A DNA stretch of 64,000 bases, taken from the NCBI GenBank assembly GCA_036873135.1, contig JAPTYO010000017.1, positions 14,942,001 to 15,006,000 on the forward strand, written 5' to 3'. The DNA comes from Clarkia xantiana subsp. parviflora (Eukaryota > Streptophyta > Magnoliopsida > Myrtales > Onagraceae). Made by a program: the position numbers and the translations under genes. Below the pieces are notes generated by a model, which had not been told where the DNA came from, ran no database searches, and saw only the letters and a list, made by a program, of their open reading frames with translations. Below are positions 1 through 12,020 of the stretch, piece by piece (the stretch's first letter is position 1; each line of letters opens with the position of its first letter).

Positions 1-1992
1 CCCGACCCTTCTACACTCGATGAACCATCAGTGTACATCTCCCAAGTGTTCTCCTCTTTTGACTGTTCTGGCTGTTATGCTATCGGGACCTCCATGGTTG
101 CCCCCTCTACAGGGCCCGCTTCTTCCAGATCGGGTGCTGTAGACTCAGCTATAAAATCCGCCAATGCCTGGCCCTTAATAGCGGTTCTCGGAGCAAAATG
201 AATACGGAACTCCGTAAGCTCGATGGCCCATTTCACCAATCTCCCCGACGCCTCCGGTCGGTTCAAATAGTGCTTCAAGGGCTGATTAGTTAACACCGTA
301 ACCTCGTGGGCATGGAAGTAAGGTCGTAACTTTCGAGCGGCAACAATTAACGCAAAGAGATACTTCTCAATAGCGGGATAATTCATTTCAGATTTGGCAA
401 ACACCTTGCTTACATAATAGACAGGCACTTGGTTGCCCTTGACAATCTTAATCAAAACAGAACTAACAGCCACTTCAGAAACAGCCAAATAGAGATAAAG
501 CGGCTCGCCTGGAACCGGTTTCGCCAACGGCGGGAGGGTACGGAGGTGCTGCTTGAATGCTTGGAATGCCTCCTCGCACTTGTCAGACCATTCAAACTTC
601 TTGTGGGCCCTTAGCACATCAAAAAATGGCATGGCTCTGTCACTCGCCTTGGATAGGAATCGATTCATCGCGGCCAACCGGCCATTCAACACTTGAACCT
701 CCCGATGAGTCTTCGGGGACTGCATCTCCTCGATTGCTCGCAGCTTCTCAGGATTCACCTCGATTCCTCTCTGGCTCACCATGAACCCTAGGAATTTCCC
801 CGAGTTCACCCCGAAAGCACACTTGTCTGGGTTCAACCGAACCTGATGAAACTTCATCCGCTCAAACGCCGCCGCCAAGTTTTGAACATGGTCTCCTGCC
901 TGTCGGGACTTCACCAGCATGGCATCCACATACGCCTCCATAGTCTTTCCCAGCATGTCCCCGAACAACTTGTTCACCATCCTCTGGTAAGTTGCTCCAG
1001 CATTGATCAATCCGAAGGGCATCACGTCGAAGTGATAGACGTCACTATCAGCATAGAAGGCTGTATGGGGGGCATCCTCCTTCGCCATCTTGATCTGGTT
1101 ATACCCGGAATAAGCATCCATGAAGCTCAACAGCTCGTGTCCCGATGTGGCATCCACCAATTGATCAATCCTCGGGAGCTGGTAACAATCCTTCGGGCAG
1201 GCCTTGTTCAAGTCGCGGAAATCGACACACATCCGCCACTTCCCATTACTCTTTCTCACCAGGACTGGGTTAGCAACCCAAGTCTGGAATCGGAGCTCCT
1301 TGATGAATCCGGCGTCGAGCAGTCTGCCCACCTCCTGCTGGATGCGATCCTCTTATCCGCGCCCATCGGACGCCTCCTCTGTGCGATAGGCTTGATCGCG
1401 GGATCAATCTTCAGCTCGTGCACTATCACGTCGGGGCTGATTCCTGGCATATCGCTCAGGGACCAGGCAAACAGCTCCTTGAACTCCTTCAAGAGCTCGA
1501 TTAACTCTCGGGCTCTTTCCTCCGACAAAGCAGACCCGATCTTCACCTTCCTTCGAGGTCCATCAATCTCAACCTCCTTCAGATCCTCCATGGGGGCGGG
1601 ACGCCCAAACTCCTCTCGAGGATCGGCATCAGTTTGCAGGACAGCCATGGCTTCCCTTCTTCTCCTTCGGGTGGCATTAACATAACACTTTCGTGACGCC
1701 ACCTGGTCACCTTTGACCTCTCCGACCCCATTGTCAGTTGGGAACTTCATTTTTTGATGGACTGTCGAAGCGACTGCCATGAGAGGGTTGATGATGGTCC
1801 TCCCGATAATAGCGTTATATGTTCCCGCGGATTCTACCATGACGAAATCCACGTTCCACCGTTCCATCTTCTAGCCGCTACCAAACTCCACCGGTAAGGT
1901 AATCATCCCCAACGGATAGGAAGTTGATCCAGAGAATCCCACCATCGGGAAGTTCACCTGCGTCAGGTCCTTCTTCGTCTTTCCCATGGCCT
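1..1992 (-). pseudogene. Broken pol of element A (protease end, RT, RNase H)
   Basis: The translation aligns throughout with the intact pol of element C: the region after the protease, then RT from about 1330 and RNase H to about 80. It is dead in several ways. A TGG-to-TAG change lies at 1871-1873; a one-base deletion near 1343 shifts the frame just before the RT; the RT active site reads YVDA instead of YVDD (near 927-938), losing a catalytic aspartate; and a TAA at 75-77 stops the frame before the archaeal-like RNase H, whose first codons are still readable at 1-74. The family role would be reverse transcription of the element RNA in cytoplasmic particles. This copy cannot do it. Confidence 0.9.
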
Positions 1993-3960
1993 CTAGAGCA
2001 TCCATGAAAAGAATGTCAGAGGAGCTCCGTTTATCAGGATCCGCTTCATCTCGAATCCGTCCACATCCAGGGTCACGACCAAGGCGTCATCGTGGGGGCT
2101 CTCCACGCCTATCAAATCCTCCGCTGAGAAAGAAATCACCATTTCTTCCTTTATAGTCCACGACCGGGACCTCTTTCCTAACACCACAGCAGCAGAGATG
2201 CGGGAAGCGTAATTCTCCCGAGAAGCGGAGGTGTCACCTCCCGCAGCCATTCCTCCGTGAATGACGTTAATGGTCCCCCGCCTCTCCTTACGGGCACCAG
2301 AACCGGAGGCTTCCGGCTCAACCTTCTTCTTCTTTGGAGATCGATCACGGGACTTGGAACGGGACCGCGACCGAGTTTTGGAACGGGATCGGCACCGTCC
2401 CCTTCCGACGAACCCCTTCAGCTTCCCCTTCTGGATCAACTTCTCTATCTCCTTCTTCAGCTCCAGACAGTTATCTGTGTCGTGACCATTGGCTCGATGG
2501 TACCGACAATAACGATCAGAGCGGCCTCCCAAGAACTCTCCTTCCTTCCTCGGGGGGTATCGAGCGAGACCCTGCCGATCCATCACAGCCAGCACGGAGG
2601 TCATCGAGCTGTTGATGGGAACACTACGACCCTCGCGGTTATCCTTCTTCGGAGGACGCCTATCCTCCCTTCTCTCGGGGCGACCACGGTTCCTACTTCC
2701 CTCCGATTCGTCGCTCCCTTTACGATAATCCGACAGCTTGGACGATGGCTTTCCTCTTCCCGACTTCGGAGGATCAAGCTCTCCGGCAACAATCTTCGAC
2801 TCCTGGACGTCGATTTGCTGTTTCACCCTCGCTTGCAGGGCCTCGATACTCCACACAGCTTTCGCGGCTACGCTGTGCATCAGATCGGAACCATATGGAG
2901 CAGTTTGATTCCGAAGGAAAGTTCGGATGGTCTCTCCCTCCGATATCTCCTCATCGATCTTCGCGGCACTGGCAGTGAATCGCTGGTAGTAATACGCCAA
3001 TGATTCGTCGGATCTCTGCACCACCTGGGTCAGGGACCTCACACTCTTCAGGAGACGCCTCCGACCTTGATATTGCTTGATGAAGCGATCGTGCATGTCA
3101 GCCCAACACGTAATACTTCCTGGCGGTAGGCTGAAAAACCATGTCATGACCCTTTCTCCCAGGGTGATTGGGAACAATGAACATATGAGGTCATCATTCG
3201 AAGTCCTACCCATACAGGCCTGGACATGTCTCTGAACATGGCGAACCGGGTCCCCTTCACCATCGTACTCCTTGATGGTCGGGATGCCTAGCCCTGGCGG
3301 GGCGACGGTATCTAGCAGTCGTAGAACGAAAGGGTGAGTGGATCGGTCCCTTAGCTCCGATGTCATTTGCTTCTGGTCACCCATGCAGATGTTGACAATC
3401 TTCACCACCTGATCGGGGGTAATGGGGCCATTCAGGGGAATGGTCCTATGTTGCACTGGTCCGGGACCATCCACCACGAACTTCTCCGAGTGCGCGGGTT
3501 CCTTACCCCTATTCCTAGGCCGAACCTCCTGAACCTCCTGTTCTTCTGGAACCACCCTCGGAGGGGGTGGAGGTAGCTCTTCTCGCGGGGGTAACTCCTC
3601 TGCCCTCCTGGCAGCCTCTCTCTTGTCCAACAGAGCCTCCATGGCCGCCAAGAACATAGGCATAGCATCTGCTACTGCCTTGGCCAACTCCGAATTTGAG
3701 GAAGAGCCTACTTCCCTTCGCGGGATTTCCTCTCTGTGCCCCACCGGGTTTGGGAGTGCATCCACGTCCCTTCGCGGGATGTCTTGCCTGTTCACCGCCG
3801 TGTCTCGGACTGAGACCTCATCATCGCCATGCCCCCCTGTCTGAGAAACAGCAGGGTGCTCACCTTGTTCAGCAACATGTTCCAGCAACGAGGAATTCAC
3901 AGTTCCAGCGGGGCGAGAACTGCCGGCCTGAACTTGCTTCTTCTTGCCACCACCGGCCAT
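1993..3960 (-). pseudogene. gag and broken protease of element A
   Basis: Open from ATG at 3960. The N-terminal 150 residues are low complexity; a retrotransposon gag core (WFFSLPPG, then a YYQRF motif) follows, then a basic arginine/serine-rich stretch and a knuckle of the form C-x2-H-x4-H-x4-C. The gag part is the structural capsid protein. The protease active site, IDGGSSSD in element C, is destroyed here: the aspartate codon has become asparagine (ING) and four bases are missing at about 2026-2035, so the frame ends at 1993. The upstream gag could still be translated. Domain calls are by alignment with C by eye. Confidence 0.88.
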
Positions 3961-3995
3961 TGATCTGGTAGAAACTATTTTGGCTTTTTGTTACG

Positions 3996-4013
3996 TTCCC
4001 ACAGACGGCGCCA
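3996..4013 (-). promoter_or_regulatory. Primer binding site of element A
   Basis: Minus strand TGGCGCCGTCTGTGGGAA, one base after the end of the 5' LTR. The same 18 bases occur in B and C. It would pair with a tRNA ending ...CAGACGGCGCCA; the first nine bases also fit tRNA-Asp, but I cannot name the isoacceptor with certainty. Confidence 0.85.
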
Positions 4014-4014
4014 A

Positions 4015-4753
4015 TGTTGGATCACGGACAAAGCTCCGTTACGTTCTTGACGGAAAGCTTGAACTCCTGGGCTCTGCGTAATCCTGCAAAAGGGGATGAC
4101 CTGGGTGGTGACCCAGAATCCCTCTCCGATGCCTAAACGAGTATGTGATCAATGGGGTGGTAAGCAGTAATCTAAGTTCGTATCTTAGAATGTGTTTTCT
4201 GAGGTAACTTCCTCCTTTATATAGGAGGGGAAGTTACTCAGTTACCTGTGACCGTGGCTGGCCGTTTTACCCATGATTCCGTATATCTCGTTCGGGATTC
4301 CGTATATCTCGCCCCACGCTCCGCGTATCTCGCCCATACTCCTCGTATCTTGGGCACGCCCTGCGTATCTCGGGGGAGGTTACCTGTATCTTAACCGTCT
4401 TCCCACTACTCTATCTAGTAGGCGGGTTTCTTGGTCTTATCCTCTGATCACAAGTCCCAACTCTTGTCGGGGACTCCAGAGTTATCTTCATTCTAGGTCA
4501 CCACCTAGGACCCTTTGTCTCACGAGACGGGTCCAGCCTCCGCGGGGCTTTATTATCGGGGCCTTTACAAAGGCATATCGGGGCCTTCTCAGAGGCTTCT
4601 TGTCGGGAGCATTCAGCTCATACATCGGGACCGCTAGGGTCGGGACCCTTCATACTGGGCTTTTGGGCCTTCCCAGCCTTTCACGAGGCCCACTGGACTT
4701 ACTCGCCGTCTATTGACTGTTAACGGGGCTAGCGATTACATCGGAACCCATCA
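4015..4753 (-). repeat. 5' LTR of element A (739 bp)
   Basis: Bounded by TG...CA and followed on the minus strand by the primer binding site. A minus-strand TATA box lies at 4215-4223. The upstream part contains degenerate short repeats built on CGTATCTCG (4273-4375), also found in the LTRs of B, C and E. Confidence 0.92.
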
Positions 4754-4893
4754 GTCGTGAACTAAATTAGTTTAAGATCATTATTACATAACATTCAAAT
4801 CCAACTCAAACTCAAAATTAAGAAAGACGTGACGTTCAGCCATCTTGGTCGACTAGCTTTTGTAAGCATTTTGAATGCCCGAAACTTCGTGGA
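4754..4893. other. Target DNA between elements A and B
   Basis: 140 bp of AT-rich sequence with no similarity to the elements. It ends in GTGGA (4889-4893), the left copy of B's target duplication. No gene seen. Confidence 0.8.
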
Positions 4894-5666
4894 TGCTGGA
4901 TCACGGGCGAACTCCGTTACGTCCTTGACAGAAAGCTTTGGACTCCTGGGCTCCGCGTAATCCTGCAAAAGGGGATGACCTGGGTGGTGACCCAGAATCC
5001 CTCTCCGATGCTTAAATGAGTATGTGATCAATGGGTGGTAAGCAAAGAGTCTAAGTTCGTATTAGATGATCGTTTTCTGAGGTAACCTCCTCCTTTATAT
5101 AGGGGGGGGGGGGGGGGGGGGGGAAGTTACTCAGTTACCTGTTACTGCGCCTGGCAGTTTTGCCCATGATTCCGTGTATCTCGCCACGATTCCGTATATC
5201 TCGGTTGGGATTCCATATATCTCGCCCCACGCTCCGCGTATCTTACCCGTACTCCGCGTATCTCGGGCATGCCCTGCGTATCTCGGGGGATTTATCTTTA
5301 TCTCTAACCGTCTCCCACTACTCTATCTAGTAAGCGGGTTTCTCGGTCTTTATCCTCTGATCACAAGTCCCGACTCCTGTCGGAGACTCCAGAGTTGTCT
5401 CATTCTACATCACCACCCAGGACCTTCAGTCTCTGCGGGACAGGTCCAGCCTCTGCGGGGCTTTACTATCGGGGCCCTTACTAAGGCATATCGGGGCCTA
5501 CTCAGAGGCTTCTTATCGGGAGCATACAGCTAGTACATCGGGACCGCTAAAGTCGGGACCCTTCGTGCTGGGCCTCTGGGCCCTCCAGGGTTTTCACGAG
5601 GCGCACTGGACCTACTCGCCGTCCATTGGCTGTTAACGGGGCTAACGATTACATCGGAACCCGTCA
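4894..5666 (-). repeat. 3' LTR of element B (773 bp)
   Basis: TG...CA bounded and next to a polypurine tract. It contains 22 consecutive G residues at 5102-5123 just beside the minus-strand TATA box; the partner LTR has 13. Confidence 0.93.
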
Positions 5667-5690
5667 TTTGCCCCCAAGACATGGGGGACT
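5667..5690 (-). promoter_or_regulatory. Polypurine tract of element B
   Basis: On the minus strand TTGGGGGCAAA directly abuts the 3' LTR, with a second purine run just upstream. This is the primer site for plus-strand DNA synthesis. The same tract occurs in C and E. Confidence 0.85.
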
Positions 5691-5751
5691 TTTAGTTCGT
5701 CATGTCTTTTAATTCAGCTCTTCTGACCTCGTTGTCGGAGGTTCCTGTTTT

Positions 5752-5902
5752 CATACCTTCCGATACCACCGTCGGAGGCTTTTGTTTTCATGCCTTCCGA
5801 TACCACCGTCGGAGGCTTTTGCCTTCATGCCTTCCGATACCACCGTCAGAGGCTTTTGCCTTCATGCCTTCCGATACCACCGTCGGAGGCTTTTGCCTTG
5901 CG
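5752..5902. repeat. 37-bp tandem repeat, four copies
   Basis: Copies start near 5756, 5793, 5830 and 5867 with only a few mismatches (core CCGATACCACCGTC). It lies between B's polypurine tract and the promoter region of the antisense gene. Confidence 0.9.
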
Positions 5903-6130
5903 TGTGATTGTTGTACAACAGAGTCTCTTACTCATGATTGTCTTGGGCCACCAGGCCCCATGGGCAGTTGCCAAATCCGAGGAGACTCCTCGGTTACTGT
6001 AGCATTAAATGCCTAGGGATAAGGAAACGACGTTTAAACCGGCATGACTGCTGTTTTCTGAAAAGCAGCTGTGACGTCACGCACGTCCCTTCCGTACCTA
6101 TGATCTCGGCGATTAAGATCGTGTCGTTTC

Positions 6131-6416
6131 CTCTTCAACGGTACAGATCGTGCCCATCCAGCTGTCTCTTCCGTACCTTCTCCACCATTTCAACGATCGA
6201 GATCAAGTCGTTTTGTCTTCAACGGTCAAGATTAAGTTCCCTCAGCTTCCCTTTTGCTTATAAAGGCTAAAACCCTGGCATTATTCACTTCTTCTGCACT
6301 CTCTTCGATCATCCTTGCATTCGAAGCTTCCTCTCCAAGCTCCTCCTGCTGTTCAAGTGATCCAAGGCCCTCAACCCTTCCGATCTTCCTTTGCTTTACC
6401 TCTTTGACCACCGATC
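6131..6416 (+). promoter_or_regulatory. Promoter and leader of B's antisense gene
   Basis: TATAAA at 6259-6264 lies about 155 bp before the start codon, at the same relative place as in C. Two AACGG motifs in the context CTTCAACGG (AACGG at 6137 and 6221) lie upstream. The promoter call is inference from position and conservation with C and E. Confidence 0.6.
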
Positions 6417-9139
6417 ATGTCTGGTAAGGACTTTCTTCTAAGTTTTCGTAATTTACTTGCTGTTTGTTCTTGTTTTCTCAAATCCTTTCGTTTTCAATCG
6501 TTTTAGACGAAGCTAGTTCTGAGGTTAGGGCTCCTTTCGTTTTCGAGTTTGCTGTCAATGAGATATCTGAGGGTTCGTATGAGGCTGCCATTAGAGAGGG
6601 GTGTATTACCTCGGATTGGGAGCCTCGCTTCCCATATGAGTCTCAGCCTGCTATTAGAAGGAAGCACATCATCACGCCTCCTCGGGCAGGGGAAGTGTTT
6701 GTCTCCGCCGAACAAATAAGCGCGGGGATTCGGTTCCCCTTCTGTGGAAACATGGTGGAGATGTGCAACTTCTACAAAACGCATCCTTGTACCTTCTCTC
6801 CACACGCCATCCGCGTGTGGAATGCCTTCCAACTCTTATGCCACCGCCAGCAGTGGACGTACAGTCTTCTGCTGTTCCGCACTTTCTACGGCATGAAGTG
6901 CAACAAAGCTGGTGTCTGCTCCTTCTCCCCCCGACTCCCCAATTGGACAAAGGAGCAACTTTCACGTTTCGGCTGGGATAGCGAAACTTGGAAGTTCCAC
7001 AAGGATCGGGTGCTAATCCGTGACTCAGGATCCGACAACAGCGGATGGAAGAAGTACTACTTCTTCGTCCAGCACAGCTCTGTCCCCTGGTCGATGGGAG
7101 GTCGTGGCGGACCCTGCCCCCAAACTCCAGGACTACACCGAGGATGACCTCAACACCCTCCAGATGGTTCAACTCTACCGCTGGGGAGACAACTTCATAC
7201 CCCTCGATGCCAACAAGCTCCAGGAGAGGAACCTGATTGCTATCGGAGTCCGACTCCTTGACTCTGTTTCCAAAGATTTAGTCATCTGGTAATATTTCTA
7301 ACTATCTTATTTTTACCTTTGCAGCCAAGAAGGCTTCTCTGTTGACTCATCTCATTCTGAAGCAGGGCGAGACTGATGCCGTCCAGAGTGGCTCCAAGCG
7401 GAAGCGCAAGTTGGTGAAGAAAGGCGCTTCCTCTTCCACTCCTTTATCTGCTGCTCCTCCGACCGAAGAACAAGTCGGGGCCAAGAAGGCCAGGAGGGAG
7501 GAGATTGACCAAGCCTTCGGGGTCACTACCGTCGAGGAAGGTAAGCGTGTTCGTCGTGCAATTAAACGATATAAGAAATTAGTTCCCAGGGAATTTATCC
7601 CCGCTGATCGGAAAACGCGGGTTCAAGAGATCAAGTACATCCTTCGAGGAGAGATCCCCCGCGTTCTCAAGGCGGGATATTACAACGTCTTTGGGAAAAA
7701 CCAACACTTCGATCGTCAAATCATCTGGTGCCCTGAGGGTGCCCTTCCTGACTTTATTCGTCCCGCCACCGCAGGTCCCTTGGAGACTCTCGCCCCGACA
7801 GAGGCTAACATTCCAGCGGAGACTGAAGCTCCGCAAGAACTGATGCTGGAGGACGTCCCGGCGGAAGCTCAGTTCCGCCAGGTGACCAATTTGGAAGCTT
7901 CTCCTTCTGTCGAGGAGCCTGATGAGGGGGGCCTGCTTCCCCGCGGCAGGTCGAGGTCAAGGAGCAGGAGGCCTGCTGTGAGGGACGTGTCCCGAAGTCC
8001 TCCTCCTGTTTTTCGCACTCCAACTCTCGAGCCTTCGACTGAGGTAGCTCCTCTCACCACCGGGGCCGAGCCTATCCCTCGTCTTCCGATGGATGATGTG
8101 TACAAGATTTATACTTCCGACCAGGCGGTGATCCCTTGGCGTCCGATCGAATCCCTCCACGGGTTTTCGATCCGTCGGGACAATCTTGAGCCTGACTTGG
8201 CCTTGCATCTGCTGTCAGGGTCAATTCCTCCTGCTTTGAGACGACCACTTTTCTTGACGCGGGAGGATATCGAAGAGGAGTTCCGTGCCATGGCCGTTTG
8301 TCGGATGGAGGTAATACCTTACCGTTTCTCGTTTTCTTCTTCATTCCTACTTTCGACCGCTGAATTCTTTATCTTTTTTCCCTTTGCCTTAGGAAACTGC
8401 GGACCAGCAGCGTTGTTTCGCCATCGCCTTAGCTCTGAAGAGTGCCTTGGAGGAGGCTGAAGCCAAGTCGAAGCCCGATGCCTTAGCCAAGCTTCAAGTG
8501 GAACTTGACGAGGCGGTGGCGGCCAAAAACAAGATGGCCAAGGAGAAGGCTCTCCTCGATGATATGTCCTCAAACCTGCTCAAGAAGGTCCACGACCATG
8601 AGGCTGTCATGCGTCGAGAGCGGAAGATGGCCCAGGTGGAGCAGCAGCGGAATGAGGAGGAGAAGAAGCAGCTCGTTCATGAGAAAAATGTCTTCGCGGA
8701 TCTCCTAGCGGAGGCCAAGGCAAAGTTCGAGGCGGAGAGGGCTGAGTTCTCTGCCAAGCTGGCTGAGGCTAAGGCTCAAGGCCTCGAGGAGGGCCGCCTG
8801 CAGGGCCGCGAGGAGGGCCGCCTACAGGGCCACGGGGAGTATCGGAACTCTGAAGAGTTCAAGGTGGCTGCTGTAGAGTTCTGCAAGTCCGAGGTGGAGG
8901 ATGTGCTATACAATGCTGTCGAGGAACTCTACACAGCCTATGCGGATTCCATTGACTTCACGTAGTCCGAGACTCTTGCCCCCGTTGCGGAGAAGTATTT
9001 CAACCTCCCTGCGGAGAGTGAAGAAGCCGCCGCTGTGGACGCGGCTCCGCCAGCTGCGGAGCCTTCTGTCCAGGCCTCTCCAGACCCTGCTCCCTCCGAC
9101 GCTGCTGAGGATCCATCTTCCAACAAGGACCAAGTTTAA
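6417..9139 (+). pseudogene. Antisense accessory gene of B (gypsy-type transposon domain plus coiled coil)
   Basis: Spliced gene opposite to gag-pol. Exon 1 is ATGTCTG (6417-6423), then an 83-bp GT-AG intron. Exon 2 starts at 6507 and carries the conserved domain: GIRFPFC, then a PHAIRVWNAFQ and WKKYYFF core, as in PF04195-like proteins. A second intron begins at 7289; the acceptor is either 7324 or 7365. Exon 3 runs to 8310 (linker with an RSRSRSRR stretch), and exon 4 (8393-9139) encodes an acidic coiled coil with an EGRLQGREEGRLQG repeat. Breaks: about two bases missing near 7092, a deletion near 7275, and a TAG at 8963-8965 some 58 codons before the natural end at 9137-9139. The function is unknown; proteins of this family are found in plant Tat elements. 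Confidence 0.82.
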
Positions 9140-9980
9140 TGCTTACATCTTTTTAGTCCTTGTTATCTTTCTCCTTGGTTTCTTGTAACGAACTCCTTTG
9201 GCCTTCTGGCCTTTATATAAGTAGTTTTCTTTCCATCTGTTTTGGCGCCGATATTCGTTTGCACTTTATCTAAAGCGGCTTAAAATTCGTTACTCAGAAC
9301 GTTCCGATGCACCATTTGAGATGACTTCATACATCCCTCCGACGTTTGACTCGGAACTTCACCATTTAAGGTTTCTCGTCCAGTCGGGACTTCACCACTT
9401 AAGGCTTCTCGTCCAAAATCGGGACTTCACCACTTAAGGCTTCTCGTCCAAAATCGGGACTTCACCACTTAAGGCTTCTCGTCCCTGCCTTTCAAGGCCA
9501 TTTTCACACCCCTTAGGGCTTTTACTGCGTCTCTACCGGACGGCTTAATCGTACCCTTTTAAGGCTTTTTGCCGCGTCATATAGACGACTTACGCGGACC
9601 TGTTAAGGCTTTTTCGTACCCGCTAAGGCTTTTGGCCGCATCATATAGACGACTTACGCGGACCCATCAGGGTCTTCTTCGTACCTAGGCTTTTGGTTGC
9701 ATCATATAGACGACTTACGTGTACCCCGTAGGGCTTTTGTCCATACCCGTTAAGGCTTTTGGCCGCGTTATATAGACGACTTACGCGTACCTCAGAAGGC
9801 TTTTATCGTACCTCGGAAGGCTTTTGTCGCGTCCTTCAGGACGTCTTACTAACAGTTAGAATAAATCTAAAAGCAATTTGATCGGAAGCAACTTTTTTTA
9901 TTCATAAATAACACAAATCAAAATAGGCTTACATCGGATCTTATTGATAGATAATTTGCACCTTTCACGGCGGCTTAATA
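9140..9980. repeat. Non-coding spacer of B with tandem repeats
   Basis: Lies between the converging ends of the antisense gene and the integrase gene. At about 9384-9485 there are 35-bp units (core CGGGACTTCACCACTTAAGG). From about 9540 to 9840 there are looser units around CATATAGACGACTTACGCG. No coding sequence seen. Confidence 0.88.
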
Positions 9981-11012
9981 TCAAACATGATACATCTTCA
10001 AGTGTTCGCCACTGAAGGAATGCTTCAACGTCTTGCCATCAAGGTCTTCTAGCCTGTATGCATTGGGTGCTGGCATCCCTACGATCTTGTAAGGTCCCTC
10101 CCATTTTGGCGATAGCTTGTTGATCCGATCTTGTTGAACGAACTCGTTCCTCCGCCAGACAAGTTCTCCCACGAAGAATTGTCGGGACCTGACACGCCGA
10201 TTGTAATATCGGGCTGTTGCCAGACTCATTCGGGCCTGAACTTCATCAGCCTTCCACCTTTTCTCCTCAAGCAAGTCTAAGTCTAGACGCCTCATTTCCT
10301 CGTTTGTCAGAGGCTTGTAATATTTCGCGCGGTGGGACGCCACCGCTATTTCCACGGGAGCGACTTCCTCCGTGCCATAGACCAGGCCAAACGGAGTTTC
10401 TCCTGTTGATTGCTTGGGTGTTGTTCTCACAGCCCACAGCACGTTCTCGAGCTCATCCAGCCAATGGCCTTGCAAGGCATAGACTCTCTTCTTCAAGCCA
10501 TCCATCACGATCTTGTTGGCTGATTCTACCTGGCCATTGGTCTGAGCGTGGCGGACTGAAGCGGTCCGATGCTCGATGTTTAATTCTTCCAGGTACTCCT
10601 TTAACTGAGCCCCATTGAACGGGGGGCCGTTATCGCTGATCAACACTCGAGGAACCCCGTATCGGGATATGATCTGAGTTTGAAGGAACTTGAGGATCTG
10701 CTGCCCCGTCGTTCTAGCCAATGCTTTAGCCTCTATCCACTTTGAAAAGTAGTCGATAGCCACGAGTAAATACTTGCACTGACCTTTCGCTTGGGGAAGA
10801 GGTCCCACCAAGTCAATCCCCCATTGCGCGAAGGACCATGCACTCCTGATGGGCATTAAGTCCGCGGTGGGAGCCACGATATTTGGCGCGTACCTCTGGC
10901 ATGCATCACAGGATCGAACCATCGCGGTCGCTTCTTTATTCATCGAGGGCCAATAGTAGCCTAAGTTCAATGCCTTCCTTACTAGAGATCGGGCCCCTTC
11001 ATGGCAGGCCGC
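9981..11012 (-). pseudogene. Integrase part of B's pol
   Basis: Continues B's pol after the C insertion. It starts inside the zinc-binding region (CHEGARS, then CDACQ). The catalytic triad is complete: D in WGIDLVGP, D in ISDNGP and E in NGQVESANK. A C-terminal WEGPYKIVGM module follows. This stretch is itself open to its stop at 9981, but it is cut off from the upstream pol by element C, so it is inactive in place. Integrase joins the cDNA to the host chromosome in the nucleus. Confidence 0.92.
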
Positions 11013-11709
11013 TGTTGGATCACGGTGGAACTCCGGTACGGATCTTGACGGCAATCCTAGCTCCTTTGCTCCACGCAATCCTGCAAGAGGGGATAGACCG
11101 GGCGGTGACCCAGAATCCCTCTCCGATGCTTAAATGAGTACTTCGTCTGACTGGCAAGTAACAGATATCAGAGTGTATTCAACTCAACGTAAGTCATCTG
11201 AGGTGACCTCCTGCCCTTTTATAGGCAAAGAGATGCCTCAGGTACCTGGCGAACCGTTAGGGGTGGTTAACCCGTATCCCGCTTATCTCGTACGTGATCT
11301 CGCGTATCTTAGCCATGCCCCGCGTATCTCGGCCACGATCCGTGTATCTTAACCACGTTCCGTATATCTCGGCCACGCCCCGCATATCTTGGCTTTATCC
11401 TCTGATAACGAGCCCCGACTCCCGTCGGGGACTCCAGAGTTATCTCGTTGTGTCACCGCTCGGGGCCCCTCGTCATCGTGACAGGGCCTATCATTCTCAG
11501 GGATTCATCATCGGGGCCTATTTGAAGGCTTCTCATCGGGAGCTTCTAGCTCCACTGTCGGGACCGACTCCGTCGGGACCTTGCTTCGTCGGGACTCCCT
11601 TCATCGGGACCCTTCTCCTAGGTCATCTTGACCCTTACTCTGGGCCTGGTGGGCCTGTTTGTCGTTTCTTTGCCGTTAAAGGGCCTGACGGCTATAGTCG
11701 GACCCATCA
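11013..11709 (-). repeat. 3' LTR of element C (697 bp)
   Basis: TG...CA bounded; minus-strand TATA box (CTATAAAAG) at about 11215-11224; carries the CGTATCTCG-type short repeats at 11275-11390. Confidence 0.94.
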
Positions 11710-11733
11710 TTTGCCCCCAAGACATGAGGGACT
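11710..11733 (-). promoter_or_regulatory. Polypurine tract of element C
   Basis: Minus strand TTGGGGGCAAA immediately before the 3' LTR, identical to that in B and E. Confidence 0.85.
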
Positions 11734-12020
11734 TTTAGTTCGTCGTGTCTTCCAACTCCCGATTTTCCAATACTAGAGTCGGGGATCTGTTCCTTGGTTC
11801 AGTTACTAAATGTTATCAGTCTTCTCCTCCACGTTTCCTCAGGGTTTTGTAGATAACTGCTATATCCCAAAGGTCTCTTCAGTTCTCTAGTGCATTAAAT
11901 GCAGCAGATAATGGAGTGACGTTTTCGACCCACGTGCCTGATTTTCGCGTCTGTCCTTTTCCGAAAAGTGCTTTTCAGGCCGTTTCATCATTACGCCCGT
12001 TGTCCTTCTGCACGTTTCAT

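Larger units (their letters stand above)
1..4753 (-). mobile_element. Element A: Tat-type Ty3/gypsy retrotransposon, 5' part only
   Basis: On the minus strand the order is 5' LTR, primer binding site, gag, protease and RT/RNase H; the rest lies beyond the left window edge. Its gag start and LTR are very close to those of element B, so A and B are one subfamily. The coding region is broken several times (see the gag and pol entries). The five bases after the LTR (GTCGT, 4754-4758) would be the target duplication, but the partner is outside the window. Confidence 0.93.

Noticed and set aside
846..1685. Long plus-strand frames across A, and similar ones at 58799-59542 and 24425-25186
   Set aside because: They are mirror frames of conserved pol sequence, recurring wherever pol is present; the protein similarity is on the minus strand.
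4273..4716. Open frames within LTRs (for example 147 codons at 4273)
   Set aside because: They follow the short LTR repeats, are not conserved between LTR copies and lie in non-coding LTR sequence.
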